Source: Burkholderiaceae bacterium (GTDB lineage: Bacteria > Pseudomonadota > Gammaproteobacteria > Burkholderiales > Burkholderiaceae_C). From it: a DNA stretch of 48,901 nt. The translations under genes and the position numbers were made by a program. A model generated the notes under the pieces. That model was given only the letters and a program-made list of their open reading frames with translations, had not been told where the DNA came from and did no database searches. This document shows, one piece after another, positions 1 to 7,670 of the stretch. The stretch covers positions 1 through 48,901 of the forward strand of contig JANJVG010000147.1 of NCBI GenBank assembly GCA_024710165.1. The letters run 5' to 3'. Positions within the stretch are counted from its first letter, which is position 1. Every line of letters starts with the position of its first letter.

Positions 1-146
1 TGCTGGTCAACGAGCTGGGCGTGGACCCAGCGCGCCTCGTCAAGGTGATGCACTACGACGGCACGCCGATCACGGCGCGCTTCATCACCCAGGCGATTCA
101 GACCCATCTGCAAGGCGCCCAGGCGTTGATCAAGGAGGCCGCATGA
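1..146 (+). CDS. korA: 2-oxoacid:ferredoxin oxidoreductase, alpha subunit (C-terminal end only)
   Basis: Only the last 47 codons are in the window, read from base 3 and ending in TGA at 144-146. The start lies outside. The stop overlaps the ATG of the next gene in an ATGA (143-146), the usual sign of translational coupling between two subunits. The identification rests on the partner: the downstream gene is a clear beta subunit of the 2-oxoglutarate/pyruvate:ferredoxin oxidoreductase family, and the visible tail (residues such as HYDGTPITARFI) fits the C-terminus of the fused gamma/alpha subunit. The enzyme oxidatively decarboxylates a 2-oxoacid to acyl-CoA and reduces ferredoxin in the cytoplasm. 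The substrate cannot be decided from this fragment. Confidence 0.75.
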   Translation, partial: LVNELGVDPARLVKVMHYDGTPITARFITQAIQTHLQGAQALIKEAA

Positions 147-1198
147 CCTACCTCGCCAAGCCCCGGCTGCACCACCCCACGCTGACCCACAACAAGGTGG
201 GCTACACGCGGCGCGACTACGAAGGCCGCATCTCCACCCTGTGCGCGGGCTGCGGGCACGACTCCATCTCGGCCGCCATCATCCAGGCATGCTGGGAGCT
301 CGACATCGAGCCGCACCGCGTGGCCAAGCTCTCGGGCATCGGCTGCAGCTCCAAGACACCGGACTACTTTCTCGGTGCCTCGCACGGCTTCAACACCGTG
401 CACGGACGCATGCCCTCGGTGCTGACGGGCGCCAACCTGGCCAACCGCGACCTGCTCTACCTGGGCGTCTCCGGCGACGGCGACTCGGCATCGATTGGTC
501 TGGGCCAGTTCGCCAATGCCATGCGGCGCGGCGTGAACATGGCCTACATCGTGGAGAACAACGGTGTCTACGGCCTCACCAAGGGCCAGTTCTCGGCCAC
601 GGCAGACCAGGGATCGCGCAGCAAAAAGGGCGTCATCAACAACGACAGCCCGGTGGACCTCGTCGGTCTGGCGCTGCAACTGGGCGCCACCTACGTTGCG
701 CGCAGTTTTTCGGGCGACAAGGAGCAGTTGGTGCCACTCATCAAGGGTGCGCTGGGCCACGGCGGTGCGGCCTTCATCGACGTCATCAGCCCCTGCGTGA
801 CCTTCAACAACCACGCGGGCAGCACCAAGAGCTACGACTACGTGCGCCAACACAACGAGGCTGTGAGCCGCATCGACTTCATGCCGCAGCACGGCGAAAT
901 CACCGCCCAGTACGCGCCCGGCGAAACCATCGATGTGCAGCAGCACGACGGCAGTGTGTTGCGCCTGCGCAAACTCCATGCCGACTACGACCCCACCGAC
1001 CGCTATGCCGCGCTCAGCTACATGAATGCACACCATGCGCGCGGCGAAGTCGTCACAGGCCTTCTGTACCTGGACCCCGTAGCCACAGACCTGCACCTGT
1101 CGCTCAACACCAGCGACACACCGCTCAATGCCCTGGGCGCTCAGCAACTGTGTCCCGGCGCCAAGGCGCTGGAGAAGATCAACGCGTCCCTTCGCTGA
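143..1198 (+). CDS. korB: 2-oxoacid:ferredoxin oxidoreductase, beta subunit
   Basis: This 351-residue protein is the thiamine-diphosphate-binding subunit of a 2-oxoacid:ferredoxin oxidoreductase, probably 2-oxoglutarate-type. Seen: a cysteine motif LCAGCGHD at residues 33-40 and GIGCSS at 65-70, which contribute to the Fe-S cluster; and the ThDP/Mg motif beginning GDGDS at 111-115 and ending with the NN pair at 139-140. The length fits the short beta subunit of the two-subunit enzymes. The ATG at 143 overlaps the alpha-subunit stop by four bases, so the two are co-translated. The complex converts a 2-oxoacid and CoA to acyl-CoA, CO2 and reduced ferredoxin. A CBS-domain gene follows after 31 bases and is probably in the same operon. 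The family call is firm; the substrate is inferred. Confidence 0.9.
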   Translation: MTYLAKPRLHHPTLTHNKVGYTRRDYEGRISTLCAGCGHDSISAAIIQACWELDIEPHRVAKLSGIGCSSKTPDYFLGASHGFNTVHGRMPSVLTGANLANRDLLYLGVSGDGDSASIGLGQFANAMRRGVNMAYIVENNGVYGLTKGQFSATADQGSRSKKGVINNDSPVDLVGLALQLGATYVARSFSGDKEQLVPLIKGALGHGGAAFIDVISPCVTFNNHAGSTKSYDYVRQHNEAVSRIDFMPQHGEITAQYAPGETIDVQQHDGSVLRLRKLHADYDPTDRYAALSYMNAHHARGEVVTGLLYLDPVATDLHLSLNTSDTPLNALGAQQLCPGAKALEKINASLR

Positions 1199-1229
1199 CC
1201 CCTGCGGTTTGTTGCACCAGGAGCACCCC

Positions 1230-1670
1230 ATGGCCGAACGCACCGTCTTTCAGTCCCTCTCCCAGCGCCACGTCGTGAGCCTGGGGCCCCAGGCCAGCGT
1301 CTGGGAATCTGCCTGTGTGATGACCCGCGCCAACTGCGGCAGCGTGCTGATCCTGGACACCGCTGGCGCGTTGCTCGGCATCCTGACCGAGCGCGACCTG
1401 ATGACGCGCGTGCTGGCCAAGGCCCTCAATCCGCAGACCACGCCCACCGCCGAGGTGATGACGCCCAACCCACACTGTGTGGATCCGCACACCAAGGTGT
1501 CCGAGGCCGTGCTCATCATGATCGAGCGCGGCTTTCGCCACCTGCCCATCGTCACCCCGGCGAACAAGATCCTGGGCGTTTTCTCGGTGCGCGACGCCCT
1601 GCCCCGCGAGATTGGCGACGCCGTGAGCCTGGCCGAATTCAACGACCAGGTAAACGACGCTTTGGGCTGA
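1230..1670 (+). CDS. Two-CBS-domain protein
   Basis: A 146-residue protein made almost entirely of a CBS pair (about residues 8-62 and 74-128), with the typical ILTERDLMTRVL and GVFSVRDAL segments ending the two repeats. CBS pairs bind adenine nucleotides or related ligands and usually regulate a partner. The ATG at 1230 is preferred over an upstream in-frame ATG at 1128, because it is preceded by AGGAG at a good distance and because the earlier start would lie inside korB. The gene follows korB by 31 bases on the same strand, so it may report energy or redox state to the ferredoxin oxidoreductase. That link is inference from position only. There is no membrane segment or catalytic domain. 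Confidence 0.85.
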   Translation: MAERTVFQSLSQRHVVSLGPQASVWESACVMTRANCGSVLILDTAGALLGILTERDLMTRVLAKALNPQTTPTAEVMTPNPHCVDPHTKVSEAVLIMIERGFRHLPIVTPANKILGVFSVRDALPREIGDAVSLAEFNDQVNDALG

Positions 1671-1716
1671 ATTTACGGCCAGAGTCGCAAACAGGCAGCC
1701 TGGCCAGCGAGACCGC

Positions 1717-1929
1717 TCAGCCTGCGTTTTTCAGGATGGTGTACAGCTGATCCTTGAGCAGGAGCTTTTCTTTTTTCAGCGTTTCGATCTCTTCGTGGGT
1801 GCCAGGAGAAATGCTTGCTTCCATGTTTTTGATTTTCTGGTCGAGTTCGTTGTGCTGATCGAACAAGCGCAGAAAGTGACGGTCGGTTGTCTTGAGTTTG
1901 GTAATCAGGTCGCGAAATTCTGGAAACAT
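1717..1929 (-). CDS. YdcH-like DUF465 protein
   Basis: A 70-residue, highly charged, predominantly helical protein matching the DUF465/YdcH family: an N-terminal segment rich in phenylalanine (FPEFRDLI), a central heptad-like region with the pair LDQKIKNME, and a lysine-rich helix near the end. The family is small, cytoplasmic and of unknown function. A strong ribosome binding site (GGAGGAG) precedes the ATG. It stands alone on the minus strand, converging on the CBS-domain gene. Upstream at 1960-1976 a 7-bp inverted repeat with a 3-base loop lies about 30 bases before the start and could be a leader hairpin or operator. Confidence 0.8.
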   Translation of the reverse strand: MFPEFRDLITKLKTTDRHFLRLFDQHNELDQKIKNMEASISPGTHEEIETLKKEKLLLKDQLYTILKNAG

Positions 1930-2127
1930 GCGGACTCCTCCGAGAGATGGTTTACACGAACCGTGACCTTCACGGTCGCTTGTAACACTTTACTCCGCCG
2001 CGAACCACTGCAGCATCAAAGACCCCGTCGACCAGTCAGAAGGGTGAATGAATCCGGCGTATCCGGGCAGGCTGGCTGCGTGGCACTCCCAGTCGATGCC
2101 GAGGCAGCGCGCTGACCGGTGTGCCAT

Positions 2128-2147
2128 GGGTTCTTGCACAAGAACCC
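2128..2147. promoter_or_regulatory. Perfect inverted repeat ahead of the molybdoenzyme gene
   Basis: An 8-bp perfect inverted repeat, GGGTTCTT-GCAC-AAGAACCC, ends 25 bases before the ATG at 2173. No T-run follows it, so it does not look like an intrinsic terminator. Its position suits an operator or a 5'-leader hairpin. The gene after it has no visible Shine-Dalgarno sequence. The rest of the 1930-2172 gap shows no gene. Confidence 0.4.
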
Positions 2148-2172
2148 CCTGCATATTCATTAACATCACGGC

Positions 2173-4245
2173 ATGACCTCCGCGCACACCTTGTCCCCCC
2201 ACCTTCCTGCCCTCTCGACCCGCCAGGTGCACGGCGCCTGCCCGCACGACTGCCCCGACACCTGCGCCCTGCTCACCACCGTGGAGAACGGCGTGGCCAC
2301 GCGCGTGCAGGGCAACCCGGCGCACCCGCAGACCGGCGGCGTGCTCTGCGCCAAGGTATCCAAGTACCCCGAGCGCACCTACCACGCCGAGCGCATCCTC
2401 ACGCCACTCAAACGCAGGGGCCCCAAGGGCAGCGGGCAGTTCACGCCCGTCACCTGGGAGGAGGCGCTGGCGGACATCACCGCGCGCCTGAGCGCGATCG
2501 CCGCGCGCGACCCGCAGGCCATCCTGCCCTACAGCTACGCGGGCACCATGGGCCTGGTGCAGGGCGAGAGCATGGACCGGCGCTTCTTCCACCGCCTGGG
2601 CGCCTCCTTCCTGGACCGCACCATCTGCGCCACCGCCGGCGGCGAGGGCCTGGTGCACACGCTGGGCGGCAAGGTGGGCATGAAGGTGGAGTTCTTCGCC
2701 GAGGCCAAGCTCATCCTCATCTGGGGCAGCAACTCGATTGGCAGCAACCTGCATTTCTGGCGCATCGCCCAACAGGCCAAGCGCGACGGCGCCAAGCTGG
2801 TGTGCATCGACCCGCGCAAGAGCGAAACCGCCGAGAAATGCCACGAGCACATCCAGCTCCTGCCCGGCACCGATAGCGCGCTGGCGCTGGCGCTGATGCA
2901 CGAGCTCATCACCCATGACTGGCTCGACCACGACTACATCGCACGCCACACCGTGGGCTGGGCACAGTTGCACGAACGCGCCCTGCAATGGCCGCCCGAG
3001 CGCGCCGCGCAGGTCTGCGGCGTGCCGGTGGAGCAGATCCGCCAGCTCGCGCGCGATTACGGCACCACGCAGCCCGCCGCCATCCGCCTGAACTACGGCA
3101 TGCAGCGCGTGCACGGCGGCGCCAACGCGGTGCGCGCCGTGGCCTGCCTGCCCGCACTCACGGGGGCCTGGCGGCACCGCGCGGGTGGCGTGCTGCTGTC
3201 CAGCTCAGGCAGCTTCCCGGTGGACCGTACCGCGCTGCAGCGCCCGGATCTGCTGGCGGGCCTCAGCCCGCGAACCATCAACATGGTGACGATTGGCGAC
3301 GACCTGTTGCGCGAATCCTCGCCCGTCTTCGGCCCCAAGATCGAGGCCCTGGTGGTGTACAACAGCAACCCCGTGGCCGTGGCGCCCGAATCGGGCAAGG
3401 TGGTGCAGGGCTTTGCGCGCGAGGACCTGTTCACCGTGGTGCTGGAGCATTTCCAGACCGACACCGCCGACTACGCTGATTACGTTTTGCCCGCCACCAC
3501 GCAGCTGGAGCACTGGGACGTGCATGTGGCCTACGGCCACACCGACGTGCTGCTGAACCAGCCCGCGATCGTCCCGCTGGGCCAGGCGCGCAGCAACACG
3601 CAAATCTTCCGCGAACTGGCCGCGCACATGGGCTTCACCGAGCCCTGCTTCGCGGACAGCGACGAGCAGCTCTGCCGCCAGGCCTATGGCGCCGAGGTGG
3701 ACTTCAACCTGTTGCTGGAACAGGGCTTCGCGCCGCTGGGCGGGCCGGACGCGCCGTTTGCTGAAGGCGCTTTTCCCACACCCTCGGGCCGCTGCGAGTT
3801 TTTCAGCGAGCGCCTGGCCGCGCAGGGCCTGGACGGCCTGCCCGACCATGTGCCCAACCACGAGGCGGCGGGCCGTTCCGCCCAGTACCCGCTGGCCATG
3901 ATCTCGCCGCCGGCGCGCAACTTCCTCAACTCCACCTTCGTCAACGTGAAGAGCCTGCGCGACATCGAGGGCCGCCCGCTGCTGGAGATCCACCCACAGG
4001 ACGCGGCCGCGCGCGGCATCCAAGAGGGCGCCGTGGTGCGCGTGTTCAACGGCCGGGGCAGCTACCGCTGCCACGCCCATGTGAGCGAACGCGCCAGACC
4101 CGGCGTGGTCAACGGCCTGGGCATCTGGTGGCGCAAGCTGGGCCTGGACGGCCACAACGTCAACCAGCTCACCAGCCAGGCGCTGACCGACCTCGGGCGC
4201 GGGCCGACGTTTTATGATTGCCTGGTGGAAGTGGAAGCCGGCTGA
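2173..4245 (+). CDS. Molybdopterin-dependent oxidoreductase, catalytic subunit (orphan, soluble)
   Basis: A 690-residue member of the bis-MGD molybdoenzyme (DMSO reductase) superfamily. The N-terminal [4Fe-4S] site is visible as C23, C27, C31 and C59. Residue C152 in a DRTICATAGGEG segment is the best candidate molybdenum ligand. The C-terminal quarter is the molybdopterin dinucleotide-binding domain (a segment with HPQDAAARG near residues 606-614). There is no Tat signal, so the enzyme should stay in the cytoplasm. There is no electron-transfer or membrane-anchor subunit nearby, so its substrate and partner are unknown; formate-dehydrogenase-like or polysulfide/thiosulfate-reductase-like names would be guesses. 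No convincing Shine-Dalgarno precedes the ATG, and the start could be internal, but the Cys motif begins at residue 23 so little could be lost. Confidence 0.85.
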   Translation: MTSAHTLSPHLPALSTRQVHGACPHDCPDTCALLTTVENGVATRVQGNPAHPQTGGVLCAKVSKYPERTYHAERILTPLKRRGPKGSGQFTPVTWEEALADITARLSAIAARDPQAILPYSYAGTMGLVQGESMDRRFFHRLGASFLDRTICATAGGEGLVHTLGGKVGMKVEFFAEAKLILIWGSNSIGSNLHFWRIAQQAKRDGAKLVCIDPRKSETAEKCHEHIQLLPGTDSALALALMHELITHDWLDHDYIARHTVGWAQLHERALQWPPERAAQVCGVPVEQIRQLARDYGTTQPAAIRLNYGMQRVHGGANAVRAVACLPALTGAWRHRAGGVLLSSSGSFPVDRTALQRPDLLAGLSPRTINMVTIGDDLLRESSPVFGPKIEALVVYNSNPVAVAPESGKVVQGFAREDLFTVVLEHFQTDTADYADYVLPATTQLEHWDVHVAYGHTDVLLNQPAIVPLGQARSNTQIFRELAAHMGFTEPCFADSDEQLCRQAYGAEVDFNLLLEQGFAPLGGPDAPFAEGAFPTPSGRCEFFSERLAAQGLDGLPDHVPNHEAAGRSAQYPLAMISPPARNFLNSTFVNVKSLRDIEGRPLLEIHPQDAAARGIQEGAVVRVFNGRGSYRCHAHVSERARPGVVNGLGIWWRKLGLDGHNVNQLTSQALTDLGRGPTFYDCLVEVEAG

Positions 4246-4247
4246 GC

Positions 4248-4295
4248 GCTATTGAAACAATAGCTTCAGGCGCTTTCCAATCAAAGGCTAGAGCC
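4248..4295 (-). repeat. Dispersed hairpin repeat, copy A
   Basis: One of four related ~45-50 bp elements in the window, here in reverse orientation. It starts with a perfect 7-bp stem GCTATTG-AAA-CAATAGC (4248-4264), followed by a GGCGCTTT...AAAGGCTAGAGCC arm and a T-rich stretch (4296-4304). It sits two bases after the stop of the molybdoenzyme gene and before the convergent FAH-family gene, where it could also end transcription. Confidence 0.7.
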
Positions 4296-4323
4296 GTTTT
4301 TCTTTCAAATTTTCCGGTAGATG

Positions 4324-5319
4324 CTACGCCGGGCTTTCGGCCAGAACTGCCACCGTCTGGTCAATGGCGCCACACAGGTTTTGTCCATCACGGCCCTTCA
4401 TCTCGATGCGCACGGTGTCGCCAGCCTGCAGGGTGCCGGTGGCGGGTTGGCCGTCCTGCAGCGTCTCCAGGCAGCGCTTCTCAGCGATGCTGGCGTAGCC
4501 CCTGGTGCCGTCCTTCTGGCCCACGGGGCCGCTGCAGACGATGGTGCCCGCGCGCAGGTGGCGCGTCTGGCAAGCCTGGGCGATGAGCTGGCCGAAGTGG
4601 AAGTCCATGCCTTCGCCGGCATCGAACAAACCGACTTTGCGGCCATTCCAGGAAGTCTGCAGGGCGAGGTGCACACGGCCCTGGACCCAGGCGGCGCCCA
4701 GCTCGTCCAGCGTCACGGCCACGGGACTGAAGGCGGTGGCGGGGCGGCTTTGCAGCGGGCCCTGGCCGCGCTCGCGCTCCTGGGGTTCGAGGCTGCGCAG
4801 CGCCACGGTGTTGGCCAGCATCAGCAGACGCACGCCGTCGAGCGCCTGCGCAGGCGTGCTGCCGCGCAACACGTCGCCAGTGACCGCGGCCAGACCGGCT
4901 CCAAAGTCGATGCCCATGGCCTCGCTGGGTGCCACGAGGTCGTCGCACGGCCCCGCGCAGCCATCACTGGCGGCCTGCTGCAGCAGCGGCGTGCGGCGCT
5001 GTGCCTCGGGCAGCTCGGTGCCGCGCACCTGGCATTCCAGCGTGGCGTGCTGCAGGGAGGCCCGTCCCTCCAGACACTGGTAGGCACGCGGCAGCGGCGC
5101 CATGCACTGCCGGGGATCGAACGGAAAGGCGTGGCGCGCGCGGCCGGCGTTGAGGCTGTCGTACAGGTCCTGCAACTGGGGCGAGAGAAAGCCCCAGTCG
5201 TCCAGCACCTGCTGCAGGCGGTGCGCGATCCCGGTGGCGTAGTGGGCCGTACCCAGGTCGCGCGAGACGACCACGAGCTGGCCGTCACGGGAGCCGTCCT
5301 TGAGGGTGGCAAGTTTCAT
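4324..5319 (-). CDS. Fumarylacetoacetate hydrolase family protein
   Basis: A 331-residue FAH-superfamily hydrolase, probably cleaving C-C bonds in diketo acids from aromatic degradation. Seen: the N-terminal MKLATLKDGSRDGQLVVVSR segment typical of the two-domain bacterial proteins; IDFGAGLAAVTGDV at 137-150, which fits the acidic metal-binding region; a SRPATAFSP segment at 191-199; and GEGMDFHFG followed by a SGPVGQKDG loop at 235-271. The start was set at 5319 because the 43 extra residues of the longer frame look non-coding and MKLA is the usual N-terminus. It stands alone, convergent with the molybdoenzyme and divergent from the DUF3108 gene. No pathway neighbours identify the substrate; fumarylacetoacetate itself is possible but unproven. 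Confidence 0.85.
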   Translation of the reverse strand: MKLATLKDGSRDGQLVVVSRDLGTAHYATGIAHRLQQVLDDWGFLSPQLQDLYDSLNAGRARHAFPFDPRQCMAPLPRAYQCLEGRASLQHATLECQVRGTELPEAQRRTPLLQQAASDGCAGPCDDLVAPSEAMGIDFGAGLAAVTGDVLRGSTPAQALDGVRLLMLANTVALRSLEPQERERGQGPLQSRPATAFSPVAVTLDELGAAWVQGRVHLALQTSWNGRKVGLFDAGEGMDFHFGQLIAQACQTRHLRAGTIVCSGPVGQKDGTRGYASIAEKRCLETLQDGQPATGTLQAGDTVRIEMKGRDGQNLCGAIDQTVAVLAESPA

Positions 5320-5465
5320 GGCGTGCGGAGCGTTGGAGAGAAGAAATTCCTGGGAGGGCGGCGGGGTGAACTGCCACAACGCACCGATTTTAGGAGCCCG
5401 CTGCACTGGCGGAGTGCCATCGCAGCGTCGGTTAACCTTGACGCTCACGTTTTTTGACTGATTGC

Positions 5466-6626
5466 ATGATTCCCCGCCGCCCGCTGCTTGTGGTCACCGC
5501 CCTGGTGCTGGCACTGCACGCGCTGTTGCTGGGCGTGGCAGCGCCAACAGCGCCCCCTTTTCTGGCAGCCACCCGGCCGGTGTTCAACACCCGCACCATC
5601 GCACCACCGCACCCACCCGCTGCGCCTGTGGCGCTGGCAGTACCAGCCGCGCCAGCACCACAGGCTCCACCGCGCAAAAAGCCCCGCCCGGCGCCCCCGG
5701 CAGCATCCCCCACCACGCAGGCACCCACCGCCGCAGTGGATGCCGTGGCGGCCCAGGAGCTCTCGCAGGGCAGCGACGACCCGGTGCCTCCAACGCCGGA
5801 TGCGCAGACCGCCGACCACACCGCCATGGAGCAAGACCCCGTCACACCAGCGCTGACGCCCCCCCCGGAGCCCCCCCTTGCTGCGCCCCTGAACGAAGTC
5901 GACAGCACGGCTTCAGAACGCGGCAGTGCCATTGCCATCACCCCGCCCGGGGCAGCCGAGGGCACGGGCAGTGCACAACCGGCCCCGGTACGCATTCCCG
6001 CGCCCGTGCGCCTGGGCTTTGAGGTGGCGGGCCAGTCCAAGGGCTTCCAGTACAGCGCCAGGGCCGAGCTGCTGTGGCAACACGACGGCCAGCAGTACCA
6101 GGCCCGGCAGGAGATCAGCGTGCTGTTTCTGGGCTCGCGCTCGCAGACCAGTGTGGGCGAGATTTCGCCGCTGGGCCTGCAGCCCCGGCGTTTTGGCGAC
6201 CGTTCGCGCAGCGAGAGGGCAGCCCATTTCGACTTTGCGCAAGGGCAGGTGAGCTTCAGTGCCAACACGCCTTCGGCGGCCATTTCGCCCGGCGCGCAGG
6301 ACCGGCTCAGCGTTTTCCTGCAGCTGAGCGCCATGCTGTCGGCAGCGCCACAGCGCTACCCAGTGGGCACGCTTGTCGCCATTCCCACCGTGAGCGCGCG
6401 CGCCGCCGACCTGTGGACGTTCACCGTGGAAGGTGAAGAAACACTGGACCTGCCCACGGGGATGGTGCGTGCACTGCAGTTGCAGCGACTGCCGCGCCGC
6501 GACTACGACCAGAAGGCCCAGGTCTGGCTGGCGCCCGAACTCGACTACCTTCCGGTGCGCATCCGCATCACCCAGACCAACGGCGACTTTGCCGAGCTGA
6601 ACCTGCGCAGCCGCGAAGCCCCCTGA
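5466..6626 (+). CDS. DUF3108 domain protein with N-terminal anchor and proline-rich linker
   Basis: A 386-residue envelope protein. Residues about 8-25 form one hydrophobic helix (an uncleaved anchor or signal), followed by a long Pro/Ala-rich linker to about residue 175 and a C-terminal DUF3108 domain (about 180-380) of alternating beta strands with conserved features such as DLPTGMVRALQL and DYLPVRIRI. The layout, one membrane anchor plus a spacer, resembles a TonB-like periplasm-spanning architecture. The function of DUF3108 is not known; the fold is expected to be a beta structure in the periplasm. An in-frame ATG twelve bases earlier (5454) is also possible. The gene is divergent from the FAH-family gene and followed by hairpins at 6629-6652. 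Confidence 0.8.
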   Translation: MIPRRPLLVVTALVLALHALLLGVAAPTAPPFLAATRPVFNTRTIAPPHPPAAPVALAVPAAPAPQAPPRKKPRPAPPAASPTTQAPTAAVDAVAAQELSQGSDDPVPPTPDAQTADHTAMEQDPVTPALTPPPEPPLAAPLNEVDSTASERGSAIAITPPGAAEGTGSAQPAPVRIPAPVRLGFEVAGQSKGFQYSARAELLWQHDGQQYQARQEISVLFLGSRSQTSVGEISPLGLQPRRFGDRSRSERAAHFDFAQGQVSFSANTPSAAISPGAQDRLSVFLQLSAMLSAAPQRYPVGTLVAIPTVSARAADLWTFTVEGEETLDLPTGMVRALQLQRLPRRDYDQKAQVWLAPELDYLPVRIRITQTNGDFAELNLRSREAP

Positions 6627-6628
6627 TC

Positions 6629-6652
6629 TGGCCGCCCACCGGTCGGCGGCCA
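6629..6652. terminator. GC-rich hairpin after the DUF3108 gene
   Basis: An 8-bp stem TGGCCGCC / GGCGGCCA with an 8-base loop begins two bases after the DUF3108 stop. There is no U-run, so if it stops transcription it would need Rho or act mainly as a 3'-end stabiliser. Confidence 0.4.
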
Positions 6653-6691
6653 GCAAGGCATGCCGGTTTCGTGGAATACTGGAGGCATGGA

Positions 6692-6726
6692 GGCTGCGCG
6701 GCCTTGAACTTCAGCGGCGCGCAGCC
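6692..6726 (+). promoter_or_regulatory. Leader hairpin ahead of the DUF3567 gene
   Basis: A perfect 9-bp stem GGCTGCGCG / CGCGCAGCC with a 17-base loop ends 32 bases before the ATG at 6759. A clear ribosome binding site (AGGGAGA) lies between the two. It is probably part of the 5' leader; its function is unknown. Confidence 0.35.
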
Positions 6727-6758
6727 ATCTCACAGGAAACCAGTTCAGGGAGAACACC

Positions 6759-7055
6759 ATGCATATGCTCTACGACTCGGATTCCTTCGTGGTGGTCCAC
6801 ATGCTGCCCGATACCGTCGCTGCAGAAAACCCGGCCTTGCATGATGCTGCGCCAGCCGTTCCCCAGTTGGCGCGCCACGGCTTCGAAATCGTGGACAAAC
6901 GCTCGGGCAAAGAGGTGTACCTCGACGGGTCCTGGGCCGAGATGTTCCAGCAACAAATCCTGGCCTGGCAGCGTGAAACCCCTACCCAGGAAGAGGTGGA
7001 GGACACCCTCGACCGTTATACCGGGCTGGCACAGAACCCGGTTGTGATTCACTAA
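6759..7055 (+). CDS. DUF3567 family protein
   Basis: A 98-residue soluble acidic protein matching DUF3567, a family found in betaproteobacteria and without an assigned function. Recognisable features are the N-terminal MLYDSDSFVVVHM strand, the central HGFEIVDKRSGKEVYLDG segment and the helical EEVEDTLDRYTGLAQ end. The ATG at 6759 has AGGGAGA eight bases before it; a second in-frame ATG is six bases further on. The gene is monocistronic, preceded by a 9-bp leader hairpin and convergent with the hemerythrin gene, with repeat copy B in the gap. No catalytic motif or membrane segment is visible. Confidence 0.8.
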   Translation: MHMLYDSDSFVVVHMLPDTVAAENPALHDAAPAVPQLARHGFEIVDKRSGKEVYLDGSWAEMFQQQILAWQRETPTQEEVEDTLDRYTGLAQNPVVIH

Positions 7056-7061
7056 TGATTT

Positions 7062-7111
7062 AGGCCTCCAGCCTTTATTTATCAAGCGCTTGAAGCTATT
7101 GGTTTAATAGC
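7062..7111 (+). repeat. Dispersed hairpin repeat, copy B
   Basis: A second copy of the repeat family, aligned with the reverse complement of copy A over its full length (shared core AAGCGC-TGAAGCTATTG and a closing AATAGC). The 6-bp stem GCTATT / AATAGC has a GGTTT loop. It fills the 59-base gap between two convergent genes and ends three bases before the hemerythrin stop codon. Confidence 0.75.
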
Positions 7112-7114
7112 GAA

Positions 7115-7666
7115 TTACGCAATGGCGCCCCTGCGGCGTCGCATGTCCTGCGCCATGTCCGCCAAGGCCTGCGGGCCCAGCAAAGCACGGGCAGCAGGGT
7201 ACACCAGGTCTTCTTCGGTAGAGATGTGGACGTCATAGCCACGTGCAAAGCGCCCGAACAAGACTTCGTCGTCAGAGGTAAATGCGTCCATCTGCTGGTG
7301 TGCCAGGGCCTGCAGGCGCTCACGCGCTTCCTGCCAGTGGGTGTGCATGGCATGGTGGTCGGCCTGGAGCCGGAGCACTGCGGCGAGCACCTCGGGGGTA
7401 CCGTTCTCCAGCAGCGGCGGAAAGACGTGCATCTCTTCGTCCTCATGGTGGAGCGGCGCGGCGATGTCAAAGTAGCGCAACACATCGCGTGCGGCCTGGC
7501 GGGCCGATTCATCACAGCCGTCGGTGTGCAGGTAGGCGATCAGCCGCTGCAACAGGCCCAGCGTGCGCTGCACACGCTCGTGACAGGCTTCGAGCATTTC
7601 AAACGGTGTGTCAAAGCCGACCGCCGGGGCACCAAAACCAGGCAAAGGGGTTCGCTGCGCAGCCAT
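7115..7666 (-). CDS. Hemerythrin-domain (HHE) protein
   Basis: A 183-residue cytoplasmic protein with an HHE cation-binding four-helix bundle. Candidate iron ligands are H29, H73/H74, E77, H80, H104/H105, H108, H147 and E151/E152, arranged as expected for a di-iron hemerythrin-like site (segments PLHHEDEEMHVFPPL and YDVHISTEEDLVYP). Such proteins bind O2 or NO or take part in repair of damaged iron centres. The start at 7666 is preferred over 7828 because the longer frame would overlap the upstream gene. It is the last gene of the minus-strand group nrdJ-nnrS-nitroreductase-134 aa-hemerythrin, four bases after the previous stop. A role in NO or low-oxygen stress is inferred from that context. 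Confidence 0.85.
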   Translation of the reverse strand: MAAQRTPLPGFGAPAVGFDTPFEMLEACHERVQRTLGLLQRLIAYLHTDGCDESARQAARDVLRYFDIAAPLHHEDEEMHVFPPLLENGTPEVLAAVLRLQADHHAMHTHWQEARERLQALAHQQMDAFTSDDEVLFGRFARGYDVHISTEEDLVYPAARALLGPQALADMAQDMRRRRGAIA

Positions 7667-7670
7667 GGCT

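Noticed and set aside
1990-3177. 395-codon minus-strand frame opposite the molybdoenzyme
   Set aside because: Opposes the well-conserved [4Fe-4S]/MGD enzyme on the plus strand; no recognisable domain.
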